Source: Thereva unica
Taxonomy: Eukaryota > Arthropoda > Insecta > Diptera > Therevidae
Direction of reading: 5' to 3'
DNA: 64,000 bases
NCBI GenBank assembly: GCA_949987705.1
Contig: OX465282.1
Location: 9,722,501 to 9,786,500 of the forward strand
In this document: positions 9,333-19,900 of the stretch, one piece after another
Layout of the letters: each line of letters opens with the position of its first letter
Position numbering within the stretch: position 1 is the first letter of the stretch
Program-made: the position numbers and the translations under genes
Notes under the pieces: generated by a model
The model's database searches: none
What the model was told of the DNA's origin: nothing
The model's input: only the letters and a program-made list of their open reading frames with translations

Positions 9333-10246
9333 CAAGAGCGGCGCTTTAATAGGTGCAAATGGTGCACTTGCACCGGGCGCAATTTCAAAAATTAAAATTT
9401 AAAAAAAATTTAAAATTTCGAAAAAAGTGTTCCCGTGTCTTCATTGTCAAATATTAAAGGAATTGAACCGAGTGCCTGTGCCTTTTTCAATTGTCTTCTG
9501 CAAGGTGTGACCAGTCCAGTTCCATTTCGTCCGCCTGATGTCGTCGTGATTCCTTCCTTGGCTGGCACGATGCCATAGTTCTTGATTTGTAATTCATACT
9601 AGTCGTACTATTATAGATCCCCAATTCGGCGAGAAACACCTGTAGCGTCTGTGTTCTGAAGTTGTTGAATGCCCCTTTTAAGTTTATGAAGGCTGTTAAG
9701 TGTACTGATCTTTTCTAAGCAAGATTCTACAGTAGAAACTAATACATGCAGTACAGTGACCACCTATTATCCTTAGCAATATGAAGGCTTGAAAAACGAT
9801 ATAAAGACCTCTATTATGGAGATTCAAGTGTATAGTACTACAGTTTTTCTGAGCCCAGAATTGTGTTGGAAATAGTTAGGGGAGTGCAGCCAACACCGAA
9901 AAACATCCTGGAGCATTAAACAACATTAGAGGGAGAGTATGGTGAAGTCAAAGCGCAAGCAAACTCAGCACAAAAGCAAGATCACTAAGCAAATCCTGAT
10001 TGGACAAAGAGGCTGCGACGTTTTCATAGGTGCAATTGGTGTATTTGATCCGGGTGCAATTGGACTGCTCGCAATTTCAGAAAAAAAGTGAAATGGTGTT
10101 CCCGTGCCTTCATTTTCCCTTATTGAAGGAACTCCATAATTGTGACTTTTTCCATTATCCTTCACTGCGATCAAAAAATGAACAGAAATGATGGGGCGCA
10201 ATATTTCATACTGCACCGGGCGCAAAAAAGCCAAACACCGGCCCTG
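9333..10246. mobile_element. hAT-type non-autonomous element, copy 1, carrying LINE fragments
   Basis: The flanks carry a perfect 8-bp target duplication, CGAACTGT, at 9325-9332 and 10247-10254, which is the hAT signature. The ends are short imperfect TIRs: CAAGAGCGGCG on the left, and CAGGGCCGGTG as the reverse complement of the right end. The left end region (9338-9510) reappears internally at about 10022-10190 in the same orientation. The segment between them includes LINE reverse transcriptase sequence (9498-9592 and 9625-9725, antisense). A second copy with the same composite layout is at 45974-46853. No transposase frame is present. Confidence 0.8.
9498..9725 (-). pseudogene. Two LINE fragments captured inside hAT copy 1
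   Basis: On the minus strand, 9498-9592 matches the RTE-like element at 30664-30770 (the part encoding W-N-W-V-G-H near the ORF end). About 9625-9725 matches the counterpart in copy 2, which reads H-L-T-A-L-L-D-I-E-G-A and resembles a LINE RT block of another clade. The two lie next to each other in a non-native order, so this is a chimera. The same junction occurs in hAT copy 2. Confidence 0.6.
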
Positions 10247-10254
10247 CGAACTGT

Positions 10255-12230
10255 CCTGCAACGAGCCTTCTGATACGCTTCAAATGGCCGAGGACTATGT
10301 TTCAATCACTTTTGGTAATCGCACGTTCTAATTTTTACTCAGGTGGACACTTGACTACTCGAAGATAACAAATCCGCTTGTGCCAGAGATGAATATTAGC
10401 TGACTTGTGATGGAATTATTTACAATAACTATTTATTTAACTCAACTATAATAAAAACCCCTTAAATCCCAAACCACTCCAAGTATAATCAATGTTTATA
10501 ATTATATTTTTTCAAATGATGCTATCAAAAACTATGCGCGTGAATGTTTCATACGCAGGTTAAATTTACCGTAGGAAATAGTTAATGTAGCAATTAATAT
10601 TAAGTAGAGACCCACAACAATAGTCTGGAATTAGCTCTAATTATTTCGTTCGAGCAGCAGGATACAGCGAGCTTTCATAAAAATAACATTAAAAATTCTA
10701 AGCAATTAGAGATTTACACGCTGTTTAAACTTTTATCCAGACCTCGGCTCGATGCCGAGCCTTTTTAGTATGTTGTGTGCCCTTATCGCTCTCTCGCAGT
10801 GGGGGTGGAGATAAGTAATTCAAAACTAATTTGGCCTTTATCCATTGAGAGTGTAGAGGGAGGGAGCACAACAATTTCGGATTGGGAAACCAATTTTCTA
10901 CTTTTTGCAGTCACTTTATAATCCTCATTTGGGGTACGCCATTGAATCAACCACATCCAACCTGAACCTGCTGCTAAGCCGAGATTTGAGTTCATCAGGC
11001 CTCGTTCATTTTCAATTAAGTAAAATGCGTACATGAAAAGCTTCCAGGCTAATGAAGTTCCGGGAATAACGTATACCTGCTAAAGCACCTGAATGCTCCA
11101 CTCTGACTCTGTGGAATGAGCCTGCAACTAGATTTACGATTTACCTATGCGAAGGCTGAGTGCAATCTGTGAATGCAGATTGCAGAGTTAGAATGGGAAT
11201 TGAAATGGACAAAGAAGTGATAAAATAACATTAGGCAGCGATCGTTGCTGATATCGATTGGAGGAGGGGGGAATGAATTAAAGAGATAAAATTAGGTGCA
11301 ATTCCAGGAGAATGTTTGCTTTTAAAGGGCCGGTATTTTCATGGTTTCACTTTCCGGAGTTTAGTATTAAATATTTAGATTGGTGCATTTCTGAATCAAT
11401 TTAAGCAATGTGCAGGAATATTCAAACTTTAGCGAAAAGACCGAGCAACCTTTGAGCATTTTTACTTTTAATTTTGGTATTGGATCCCTGTAGCCGTCAC
11501 GAGTGAAGTAGATACTTGGTCGTAGTACTCAAACAGCCTATACGAATTGATTTTTGTAGTTTACTAGTTTACTAGTAGGTACTATTGTCTTGCCGATTGA
11601 GACTCCATTTAATAGTCATGTATCAAGAACGAACAACAAGGCTGAGTCAACATTATAATGCTGTACACATGCTCAGGGCGACCGACGAATCGCTTTGCTC
11701 AGCGACTGTCAAAAACGAATAGAACACACCGCTTTTGTATGAAGCTGCACAATCTGCACACCACTGCGATAACTACGCCGCCGAGCCCGGCTACCGAATC
11801 AATCCAAGTTCTATTTCGTAGCCGTCGCCTGTCAAAGTTGCATGTGCGCTGTGGCATAGGTTTGTGTTGTTATTCTCGTGTGCTCCTGTGTGCGTGTGTA
11901 GCATACTCGGCTGTGCAAAATGTTTATTCTGGTATGTGTTTTTTAATTTGTGTCGCCGTCGCTCTTAGTGTGTGCTCGCAACAAATTTCGTCAGGCCATT
12001 CGTCGTGGCCGAGGAAAATAGTTTCGCCGTCGCCCTTAGCATGTTTACAGCATAAATCGCAGAAGGCAACGAAGTCCCAAATTTGCCAGGCCTTGGAACG
12101 TAAACTTTGTAGTTTTTTCTGAAAAAGGATGAATGTCTTACGAACTGTCAACTTTATCCGATGCCTGAAGAAATGATACTATTGGCAGCTGACGTACTTT
12201 GCTCTAAAGGAAATTAAAGGTAATTAACGA
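10255..12230. other. No gene recognised
   Basis: Open frames at 10783-11034 (minus) and 11658-12122 (plus) have no recognisable domain. The second overlaps a dispersed repeat. Otherwise AT-rich unassigned sequence. Confidence 0.45.
11720..11868 (+). repeat. Dispersed repeat, related to 2640-2765
   Basis: Starts at TAGAACACACCG and aligns to 2640-2765 through CACTGCGAT, TAGCCGTC and GTTTGTGTTG. It has about 25 bp more in the middle. Its function and type are unknown. The open frame at 11658-12122 runs through it and is probably chance. Confidence 0.55.
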
Positions 12231-12429
12231 GATCAGTTGCAAGATTTACTGACGACCTACAGAGATCGATTGGTCGGAGAATTAAATAAGGACGACGAAC
12301 CGACAAACCCTTTACTACATTCCTTTGGCGAAAAGAGAACAATTTAAGACGATTATACAAAAATTGTTGGACCATGGCATAGTCGGTCCAAGTACAATTC
12401 CGTATTCGTCCCCAAATAAGTAACCCCAT
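12231..12429 (+). pseudogene. Ty3/gypsy pol remnant, part 1 (linker and RT start)
   Basis: Plus strand reads D-Q-L-Q-D-L-L-T-T-Y-R-D-R-L-V-G-E-L, then after a frameshift Y-Y-I-P-L-A-K-R-E-Q-F-K-T-I-I-Q-K-L-L-D-H-G-I and P-Y-S-S-P. This is the protease-RT linker and first RT block of Ty3/gypsy elements. It is interrupted at 12430 by a LINE and continues at 12786. Confidence 0.75.
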
Positions 12430-12785
12430 GCCTCCACGGCAACATTTCTCTCGCAACACAAGACTTGCCCGTTCGGCTCACTCCCACAGTTGAGAGCCCT
12501 TATCTTCTCGATCTAGATAGAAATTCGTTTATAACAAGAACAACTCGTCTGTGGAACAACCTTCCAAAGACAGTATTCCCGAACTCATACAACACCCAAG
12601 AGTTCAAACGCAAGGTTTATCGCCACTTTCTCCAACACCCCCGTGACTCCCGCTAACCTATCCTATCCTTCTCTCTATCCTTCGAGCTAAGCTTACTATT
12701 GGACATTGCACCATGACTTATACGACATGACGTACTAGTACACGTGACACCTGAGCTTAGACTATCACATAAAAAATGTGCTTGC
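12430..12785 (+). pseudogene. LINE-C 3' end inserted in gypsy pol
   Basis: The frame ending at 12656 reads T-R-L-W-N-N-L-P-K-T-V-F-P and E-F-K-R-K-V-Y-R-H, the C-terminus of a Jockey/CR1-group ORF2. About 100 bp of 3' UTR follow, ending TCACATAAAAAATG. The 8-bp sequence AACCCCAT flanks it at 12422-12429 and 12786-12793, a target duplication. It is therefore a 5'-truncated insertion made inside an older gypsy copy. Related pieces lie at 15590-15755 (minus) and 59706-60180. Confidence 0.8.
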
Positions 12786-12975
12786 AACCCCATAAGGCAA
12801 GGATGATCGACTTTGTATCAATTGCGGTGTATTAAATGCAATCACTAAGAAGCAGTCGTTTCCTATGCCTGTTATCGATGAACAATTAGCGTTTCTATCG
12901 GGAAATAAATATTTCACGTCGTTGGATCTGCTGTTGGGATATCACCAAATTTCTATAAAATTTCTAACAAAATTC
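12786..12975 (+). pseudogene. Ty3/gypsy pol remnant, part 2 (RT)
   Basis: Continues the RT of part 1: R-L-C-I-N-C-G-V-L-N-A-I-T-K-K, P-M-P-V-I-D-E-Q-L, then K-Y-F-T-S-L-D-L-L-L-G-Y-H-Q-I. The YFTSLDL...GYHQI block includes the first catalytic aspartate of RT. Homology stops where the RTE-like element begins. Confidence 0.8.
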
Positions 12976-15445
12976 TAACAAGAGAAGAGTCACTGCAGAC
13001 GAACAGCTATCAGCAGCTCTATTAGCATCCTAATCCCACTTCCCCGCGCTGAACCCTAGGGTACTTCTTCGAAAGGAGTTACCGGGGACAGTCGGATGGC
13101 GAGTTCTCTGCCCACAAAACAGAGTTATAAGTCGGTTGGGCTGAGGGTTAGCATCCCGCTCCCAAAAGCGCCAATGTTCCGAATCGGCAAACAAAGTCTT
13201 GGAACCCGATGAACATCAGAATTGAGGACCTTTACTTTTCGAACCAGGCCAAGAATCGGATCATGCCATATAAGAACTGTGCTTTCTGACGGGCGGCTGG
13301 GTGAAGTCCTCAACAAGATAAATCGATATGAAATAAATAACATGGGACTTAACGAGGCCAGATGGCATGATGCGGGGGAAGATTTCCTGTCGAAACGGTA
13401 AGTTCTTCTTATATTTTGGGAGAAATGAAACTGAAAACCGTAGGATTGGCGTTGGCGTAATACTCACCAAAGAAGCCAGGTCCAGCCTCATTAGCAGGTC
13501 ACCAGTTTCTGAGAGTGTTATTATCGTGCGCCTGAATACCAGACTAAGAAGTTCTACGGTAGTCTAATATTCCGCTTCAACTGAAGGAGGATGTCAGGAG
13601 CTTTAGAGGAGCAGAAACTGGAAGTGACCACCATTTGGTTGCAGCAACTATTCGCCTTAAAATCGCCGCAATCAGAAACGTCCAACGCGATGCCATAAAC
13701 TGTAGACGGTTTAACGTAGACCTTCTGCGGAGATCATTAAAAGGCGAGAACTTGCTGGGAACCTGCAACAAATATTAAACCAGCAAACCGTTTCTGACGA
13801 CACAAATATTGAAGAGCTGCGGAAACGAACATCGGGTATGTCCAAAGAAACATGCAACACTGGATCTCGGACACAACCTGGCAAGAAATAGAACGCAGGA
13901 GGGTCCTTAAAAATAACGTGAGCTCTACCAGCGATACGGAAAGACGTCACCAACTTGAACGGGAATACTCCCAATTACACCGGGGGGTAAAGAGAAATGT
14001 CCGGCATGATAAAAGGCAGCAGATAAATGAGCTCGCAGAAAAAGCGGAAAACAGTAAGGTGCTGTACCAAATTAGTAAACATCTCTCGAGAAAGCACTCT
14101 ACTAAAAAGCATGCCGCTAAGACTGTTAAGAGTGCGGATGGAAGGCTGCAGAGCAGAGACGAGGAGCAACTCCAAAGATGGAGAGATTACTTCTTCGCCG
14201 CCCTGAATGGTTTATTCGCACAGGAACTCAAAGAAAGCAGCAATAATGCACACCCGATAAGAATCACCAACCGTGCACCATCTAAAATCGAAATAGTAAT
14301 CGCAATTCATGCGATGGCCAATCCTAAGGCAGCTGGTGGAAAAGATGGCATCCCGCCAGAATTGTTGAAACCAGCCTCAAGCCTCATAGCACATGCGCTC
14401 CAGCCAATCCTGGAAAAAGCATGGAACACCTGTACCTTTCCGGAGGATTGGACGGAAGGTAACATAGTAAAAATTCCAAAAGAAGGGGGACCTAACAATA
14501 TGCGGCAATTGGAGAGGCATCTGCCTATTAGCGCCTATTATTATCTGCTTAGAAGACAGCAGGCTGGATTCAGAAAGGGCCGATCAGGTATAGACAATAT
14601 TAACACCTTGCGAATGATAGTGGACCAGTCTACTGAATTGCGATCCCCCCTTTACCTTGCTTTCGTAGACTATGTGAAAGCGTTCGTCTCGGTTAATAGG
14701 AGCTTTATATGGCAGGCACTACGGCAACGTGGACTGCCTGATAAAATAATAGAATTGATAAAAGCCCTATACAACAATTCCAAATGCAGAGTTCTCCATA
14801 ATGGAAAATTATCCGACAGCTTTGAGGTGAGCTCAGGAATACGACAAGGATGCCTACTTTCGCCTTTACTATTTCTTATAGTAATTAACGACATCCTTAT
14901 CAGCGCTCTAGATATTGGAACAGGCGGCATACAATGGGGTTTTGCTAGACCGCCTTAAGGATCTCGACTACGTGGAGGATATTTGTTTGCTGGTCTACAG
15001 ACATCAGGACCTCAAAAGCATTTTAAACAATTTGGCAACAGAAAATAGTCCAGCAGGCTTAAGGCTAAATCCGACTAAAACTAAAGAAATGCGGATAAAT
15101 GCAAACACCATTAAACGGACAGTGCTGAATAACCGAGATATGGAACTGGTAGATAAATTCTGCTATCTCGGTAGCATTATTACCGCGGTGCAGACGACGA
15201 CCTCAGTTCCAGAATAAATAAAGCACGAGACACATACATATGCTTGTTCCGCATATGGAGCGAAACGGAGATCTCAACTAACACCAAACTGCGTCTGTTC
15301 AACTCTAACGTTAATACAGTTCTTTTGTACGGTTGCGAAACATAGAAAGTCACCCAATTCATCACAGTGCGCTTACAGGTAGTTGCAGAGACGCTGGAGG
15401 GACAGTTTCCACCCTATGTCCCATGAGGAATTAAAGCAGCATAAA
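12976..15445 (+). pseudogene. RTE-like LINE, copy 1, decayed but long
   Basis: Same family as 30440-32759. From left to right: a 5' UTR-like region sharing GAGTCACTGCAGA with 62874; endonuclease remnants with many stops (N-R-Y-E-I-N-N-M-G-L, then S-D-H-H-L-V near 13622); RT in the 368-codon frame 13852-14958 (A-G-F-R-K-G-R-S-G-I-D, S-G-I-R-Q-G-C-L-L-S-P-L); and the RT tail in another frame (14915-15217). The catalytic box reads Y-V-E-D where copy 2 has Y-A-D-D. After K-V-T-Q-F-I-T the copy skips most of the C-terminal region and resumes in the last codons before the 3' end. Dead by several criteria. Confidence 0.85.
13852..14958 (+). pseudogene. RTE-like reverse transcriptase open frame (broken)
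   Basis: The longest surviving frame of copy 1. It covers the linker after the endonuclease and RT blocks up to S-P-L-L-F-L-I-V-I-N-D. A frameshift near 14940 removes the catalytic box into the frame starting at 14915. Compared with the intact 758-codon frame at 30464-32740 it has lost a stretch around residues 220-240, where the native W-R-G-I-C-L-L-S block is garbled. Confidence 0.8.
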
Positions 15446-16397
15446 GTAGTATGTACTTCCAAATGGAGTCACCCAAGTTTCTTTCTTACGTAAATACCCT
15501 GTATCATAGTGCATAGTAGGGATAGCCTCCATATCTGGCACAATTTTTGTTTTTCAAATATATCCAGGAATCACGCCTGAAAATATAAGCCACAGAGTCT
15601 AACATGTCACAGGCCACATAGTCGTTCAAGTCATGGTGCAATGTCTAATAGCTAGCTTAGCTTGAAGATATAAAAAGGATATGATAGGTTAAGGGTAGCC
15701 TGGAGAATGCAGTAAGTCTAGCGGTTTAACTCTTGGATGTTGTATGAGTTTATTTTTTTAACTGCCGGCTGAGCCTCAACCGTCAGGGTTAGCTTGAGAT
15801 AGCGGAGTTATATGCACAGGCTCGCCACAAAGAGATTATTAACAGCGCTCCAAAATTGCTCCCCTTAGTAGCGCTTCGATTTTCCCGCTGGGAAAGCTTC
15901 TGGATTGATTCTGCCAACAGAAAGAGTGCCAGAACTGAGCCTGTGTACATAAAACCTGTTCCATTCTAGGCTACACTAAGTAAATTTGGCGCTCATTCGC
16001 GAATTAAGAACGGATCGTGCAGTATCTACATATATTCAATGTTCAGAATGAACTTATTCTTACCACAAATTTTTTAGTCAAAGATTTTTTGGAATTTCAA
16101 TATTCTGAAGAGGTCCCCAAACATATTTCAGCCCCAGGCCACGCAAGATGATGTGGTGGGCCTTGTTATGCCTCCTAACGCAAGTAATCCCGCTAACTAG
16201 CCAACAAAGACTGTGACGCAGGCAGTACCAAACTAGCAGGTGAACAAGGTGAAGACCAGACCTAAGCGGACCTTTGGCACCCGCTTATTAATCGGTTAAG
16301 CTGGCGGGATGGCTTATTAGGGCTACCTCTGAGGACATATGAGTATTTTTAATCTTCAAAACGGCGATATATCATGAATGGAAATTCGTATGGGAAT
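15446..16397. other. No gene; one LINE-C tail
   Basis: Apart from the LINE-C fragment at 15590-15755 (minus) I see nothing assignable. A short TACCCTGTAT block at 15495 may be another transposon end. Confidence 0.45.
15590..15755 (-). pseudogene. LINE-C 3' end fragment
   Basis: The minus strand begins N-S-Y-N-I-Q-E-L-N-R, parallel to N-S-Y-N-T-Q-E-F-K-R in the copy at 12430-12785. It continues with the same 3' UTR (CTAAGCTAGCTATTAGACATTGCACCATGACTT-like order, in pieces). Heavily diverged and short. Confidence 0.6.
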
Positions 16398-16402
16398 AAT
16401 AG

Positions 16403-16729
16403 TGTACACAGTACATATAATGCTAATATTCTTAATAATATGTAAAGCTTCATTCATTTCGCGAAGCAAAGTCAATGCACTCAATTTGCGCATAAGCATT
16501 TTATAAGTAAGTAAACTTCGAGGTGATGCAATTGCTTCCTTATGCACTTTCGCGAAATGAATGAACTTCGCTGCTGGCACGTGAGTCACTGCCAGCATTA
16601 AAGTATTGTTATTTATTATTGTTTATGTTTTTGATTAATAAGCAAAATTTGTATATATATAGATTTGTGATAAAATAAAATTTTTTAATTGTTGTTCAGA
16701 AATCAAAGTGGTTTTATTTTCAAGCAACA
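16403..16729 (+). repeat. 5' LTR of the BEL/Pao element
   Basis: Starts TGTACACAG and ends CAAGCAACA. It contains a 17-bp perfect inverted repeat, TTCATTCATTTCGCGAA, at 16449-16465 and 16549-16565. A CACGTG E-box (16578-16583) overlaps a TGAGTCA AP-1-like site (16582-16588) inside a smaller inverted repeat (GCTGGCA/TGCCAGC). TATATATAG near 16651 could act as a TATA box and AATAAAAT near 16673 as a polyadenylation signal. Confidence 0.95.
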
Positions 16730-16733
16730 TTTT

Positions 16734-16746
16734 TGGTCCTTCGAGC
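16734..16746 (+). promoter_or_regulatory. Primer-binding site, complementary to tRNA-Tyr 3' end
   Basis: TGGTCCTTCGAGC starts 4 bases after the LTR. It is complementary to a tRNA ending GCTCGAAGGA-CCA, which is the conserved 3' end of eukaryotic tRNA-Tyr as I know it. The assignment to tRNA-Tyr is from general knowledge of that tRNA. Confidence 0.7.
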
Positions 16747-16759
16747 AAAAGTAATTAAC

Positions 16760-16868
16760 CTGTAGAACTAGGGTCTTCAGGTAAAAATTCAACCTCTGGA
16801 ACTAGGGTCCAAAGGAAAAACATAAAAATTGAAGAATTTTAGACACCTCTAGAACAAGCGTCTTGAGG
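16760..16868 (+). repeat. Three ~23-bp imperfect repeats in the leader
   Basis: Units begin at about 16760, 16793 and 16846, each of the form CCT-N-T-N-GAAC-N-AG-N-GTC...AGG. Each unit has CCT at one end and AGG at the other, so it can form a small stem. They lie in the untranslated leader between the PBS and the gag start. A packaging or dimer signal is one idea only. Confidence 0.6.
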
Positions 16869-16975
16869 CTTTGCTAGAATCTTCAATAGCTATTTTTAAC
16901 TAATAATTAAACTCTCAGGTACAGCTGTTAATCTACCAACAGTTAAAAAGGCAATTTCTGAGACAGCAGTACAGC

Positions 16976-19900
16976 ATGGATCAACTACTGAAGGAACAAG
17001 CCAAGCATGTCAAAGTGATTAAGAAGATCACTTCCCAACTGAGCAAAGATTCGTCAGCCAGAAAAACGGTCGCATATGGTGAGGCAAGACTGTTATCCCT
17101 AAACAAGGCATGGGAGGAAATTGACAACATCAATAGTCAAATCGAAGCAGTGAAGGAGCAGAACCCTGATCACAAATACTTCACCGAGGGGTATTTCGAT
17201 CAAGTTGAGACACTCTGCGATCAGACAAAGGAAACTTTAGAAGGCGTGATTCGAGATGCAATCGAAAGAAAGAAAAGCTCTGAGGAGATTGCAGAACAAA
17301 TGCGATTAATAAAAAAGCAAATGGCAATAATCGATACCCTGAAAAAGAACATAGCCAACATCGAAGCAGATATGAAGAAGCAGTTATCGTCAGTTTATTA
17401 TTCCCAAAAAATCAAACTACTAGCCGATTATTGGGAATTGATCGTACACAATCATGCGAACATTATGGCTACGGGAAAATTCAGAGATGATTATTTTGAG
17501 CTGGATGTGTTTTCGACAACTGAAAGACTCTACCAGAACTCCGTGATACAAATGCAAGAGAAATTGGGCAATCAATCTACACTAGCAACGACTCAGGCAC
17601 CCGTAATTTCAACTGATAGAAAATCAACAGTGAAACTTCCAAGCATTGACATCCCAAATTTTACCGGTGATTATTTAAAGTGGCCATCGTTTAAAAATCT
17701 GTTTACTGAGCTAGTGCACAAAAATGAAAGAATTACTAGAGCCGAAAAGCTATTTTATCTAAAAGCAAATGTAACTGCGGAGCCAAGCGAACTTATCCAG
17801 CATTTAAATATAACTAATGAAAATTATGATGCGGCATGGGAAATCTTAGATCGCAGGTACAATAACAAACGAATACTAATTACGGCACAGCTACGAAGAC
17901 TCTGCAATCAACCAGAATTATCAAGAGAATCTGCTACTGGGTTAAAGAAAATTCACGATTCAACACTAGAATGTCTAGAAGCAATCAAGAATCTAGATAT
18001 CGACATTCAAAACTGGGACCCACTCATAGTGCATCTACTAATTGACAAATTAGAAAAAGAATCTCGACGCATCTACGAGCAAACGTTACAAAACCCGAGA
18101 GAAATTCAGTCTCTAGATGAGTTTCTTAACTTCCTTGAAAACAGATTTCAAGCTTTGGAATCTATGGAACCAACGAAGTCTAATCAAGCAGCAAAAAGGA
18201 ATGATGTGAAGGTATATCATGGTACGGTCGGGTCAAATTCAATATGTGGCTTTTGCAAAGCTAATCACAAGATATACAATTGTGAGAAATTCAATAAATT
18301 GACTCCTGCCCAAAGAAACGAAGAAGTTCGGAAATTCAAGCTCTGTATCAACTGCCTCATAAAAGGCCATTCCTTATATAATTGTAAGAGCTGGAAAACA
18401 TGTAGAACATGTAACAAAAAGCATCATACTTTACTACACACAAATTCAGTTCCTCACAAAACAGAGTCAAATAACCAAGAAACTAAGGAAAAGGAGTCGA
18501 AGATACCAACTAGTAGTAATATACTAACAACTCATATGGCAGAAAGCAGCCTTCAGCAAACTGTACTACTACCCACGGCAATAATTCAGGCAGTAGGCAA
18601 AAACAACAGCAGAGTAATGTTGCGAGCGCTAATTGATCAAGGATCTCAAGCCAGTTTTATAACCGAACAAGCAGCGCAGAAGTTAAAACTCCCAAAAAGC
18701 CGAATCCACGCAACTGTGACTGGAATAAATGAAACAAAGGTGAACGGTATTCAGACATGCGTCGAACTGACGATACAGCCAAGATTTCCGTCAGAATTTA
18801 TGACAACTACAACAGCCGTGGTTCTCAAAAAACTGACAAGACTATTGCCGTCATCTAATACCATAAACAAATCGACTTGGGAACACACTACGAACATAGT
18901 ACTAGCAGATCCTGCGTTTGATGAGCCAACAAAAGTTGATGTAATACTTGGAGCAGAAATAATGGGAAGAATTCTGATGGATGGTGTACTACGAGGGCCA
19001 CCAGGAGCTCCCATTGCCCAAAAAACGGAACTAGGTTGGATACTATCAGGTGAATTACAACAGCGTGCGCTCACCACATCACCTCAATGCTACGTGTGTG
19101 AAGTAGATTTACAACAAGAACTGCAAAAATTTTGGGAAATCGAGGAAGTAAATACGGATCCAGTCATGACAAGTGAAGACTTAATATGTGAAACTCATTA
19201 CAGAACTACTCATCGAAGACATTCCGATGGACAATATGTGGTAAGATTACCATTTAAAAAGGACCCCATAGTCGCCAATCTAGGTGGTTCAAGAGATATT
19301 GCCATGGCAAGATTGCTCCAAATGGAAAAGAAATTCAAAGGAAATAAAACTCTAGAAATCTTGTACAAGGATTTCATGAATGAATATTTGCAACTTGGTC
19401 ACATGGTTTTAGCAACTGACACAGTCGACACAGCATATTATCTACCTCACCACGCAGTACTGAAACATGACAGTACAACAACAAAACTAAGAGTGGTGTT
19501 TGATGGCTCCGCCAAACGGTATAATCAAGAAAGCCTAAACGAAATACTTTTAGTTGGACCACAAATACAACAGAACTTAGTTTCAATTTTAACTAGATGG
19601 CGCAAACATAAGGTGGTATTTACATCTGACATCGAAAAAATGTATCGTCAGATAAAAATAGACATTCGAGACCAAAATTATCAAAGAATTTTATGGCGAA
19701 ACTCTCCAAACGAACCTGTCAAGGAATATAAACTAACCACAGTCTCCTATGGAACCGCTAGCGCCCCATTTCTCGCAATACGAACGCTGCAACAATTAGC
19801 CAAAGATACAGCCAAGGATTATCCGCTTGCAGAAAGGATTATTTTGAGAGACACATACGTAGATGATATTGTCTCCGGTGGGGATACCTTGGAGGAAGCA

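Noticed and set aside
11658..12122. 154-codon Cys-rich frame
   Set aside because: It runs through a dispersed repeat also found at 2640 and has no recognisable domain; chance frame is more likely.
18751..19077. Antisense frames inside the BEL element (several)
   Set aside because: They mirror the strong coding frame on the plus strand and show no domain of their own.
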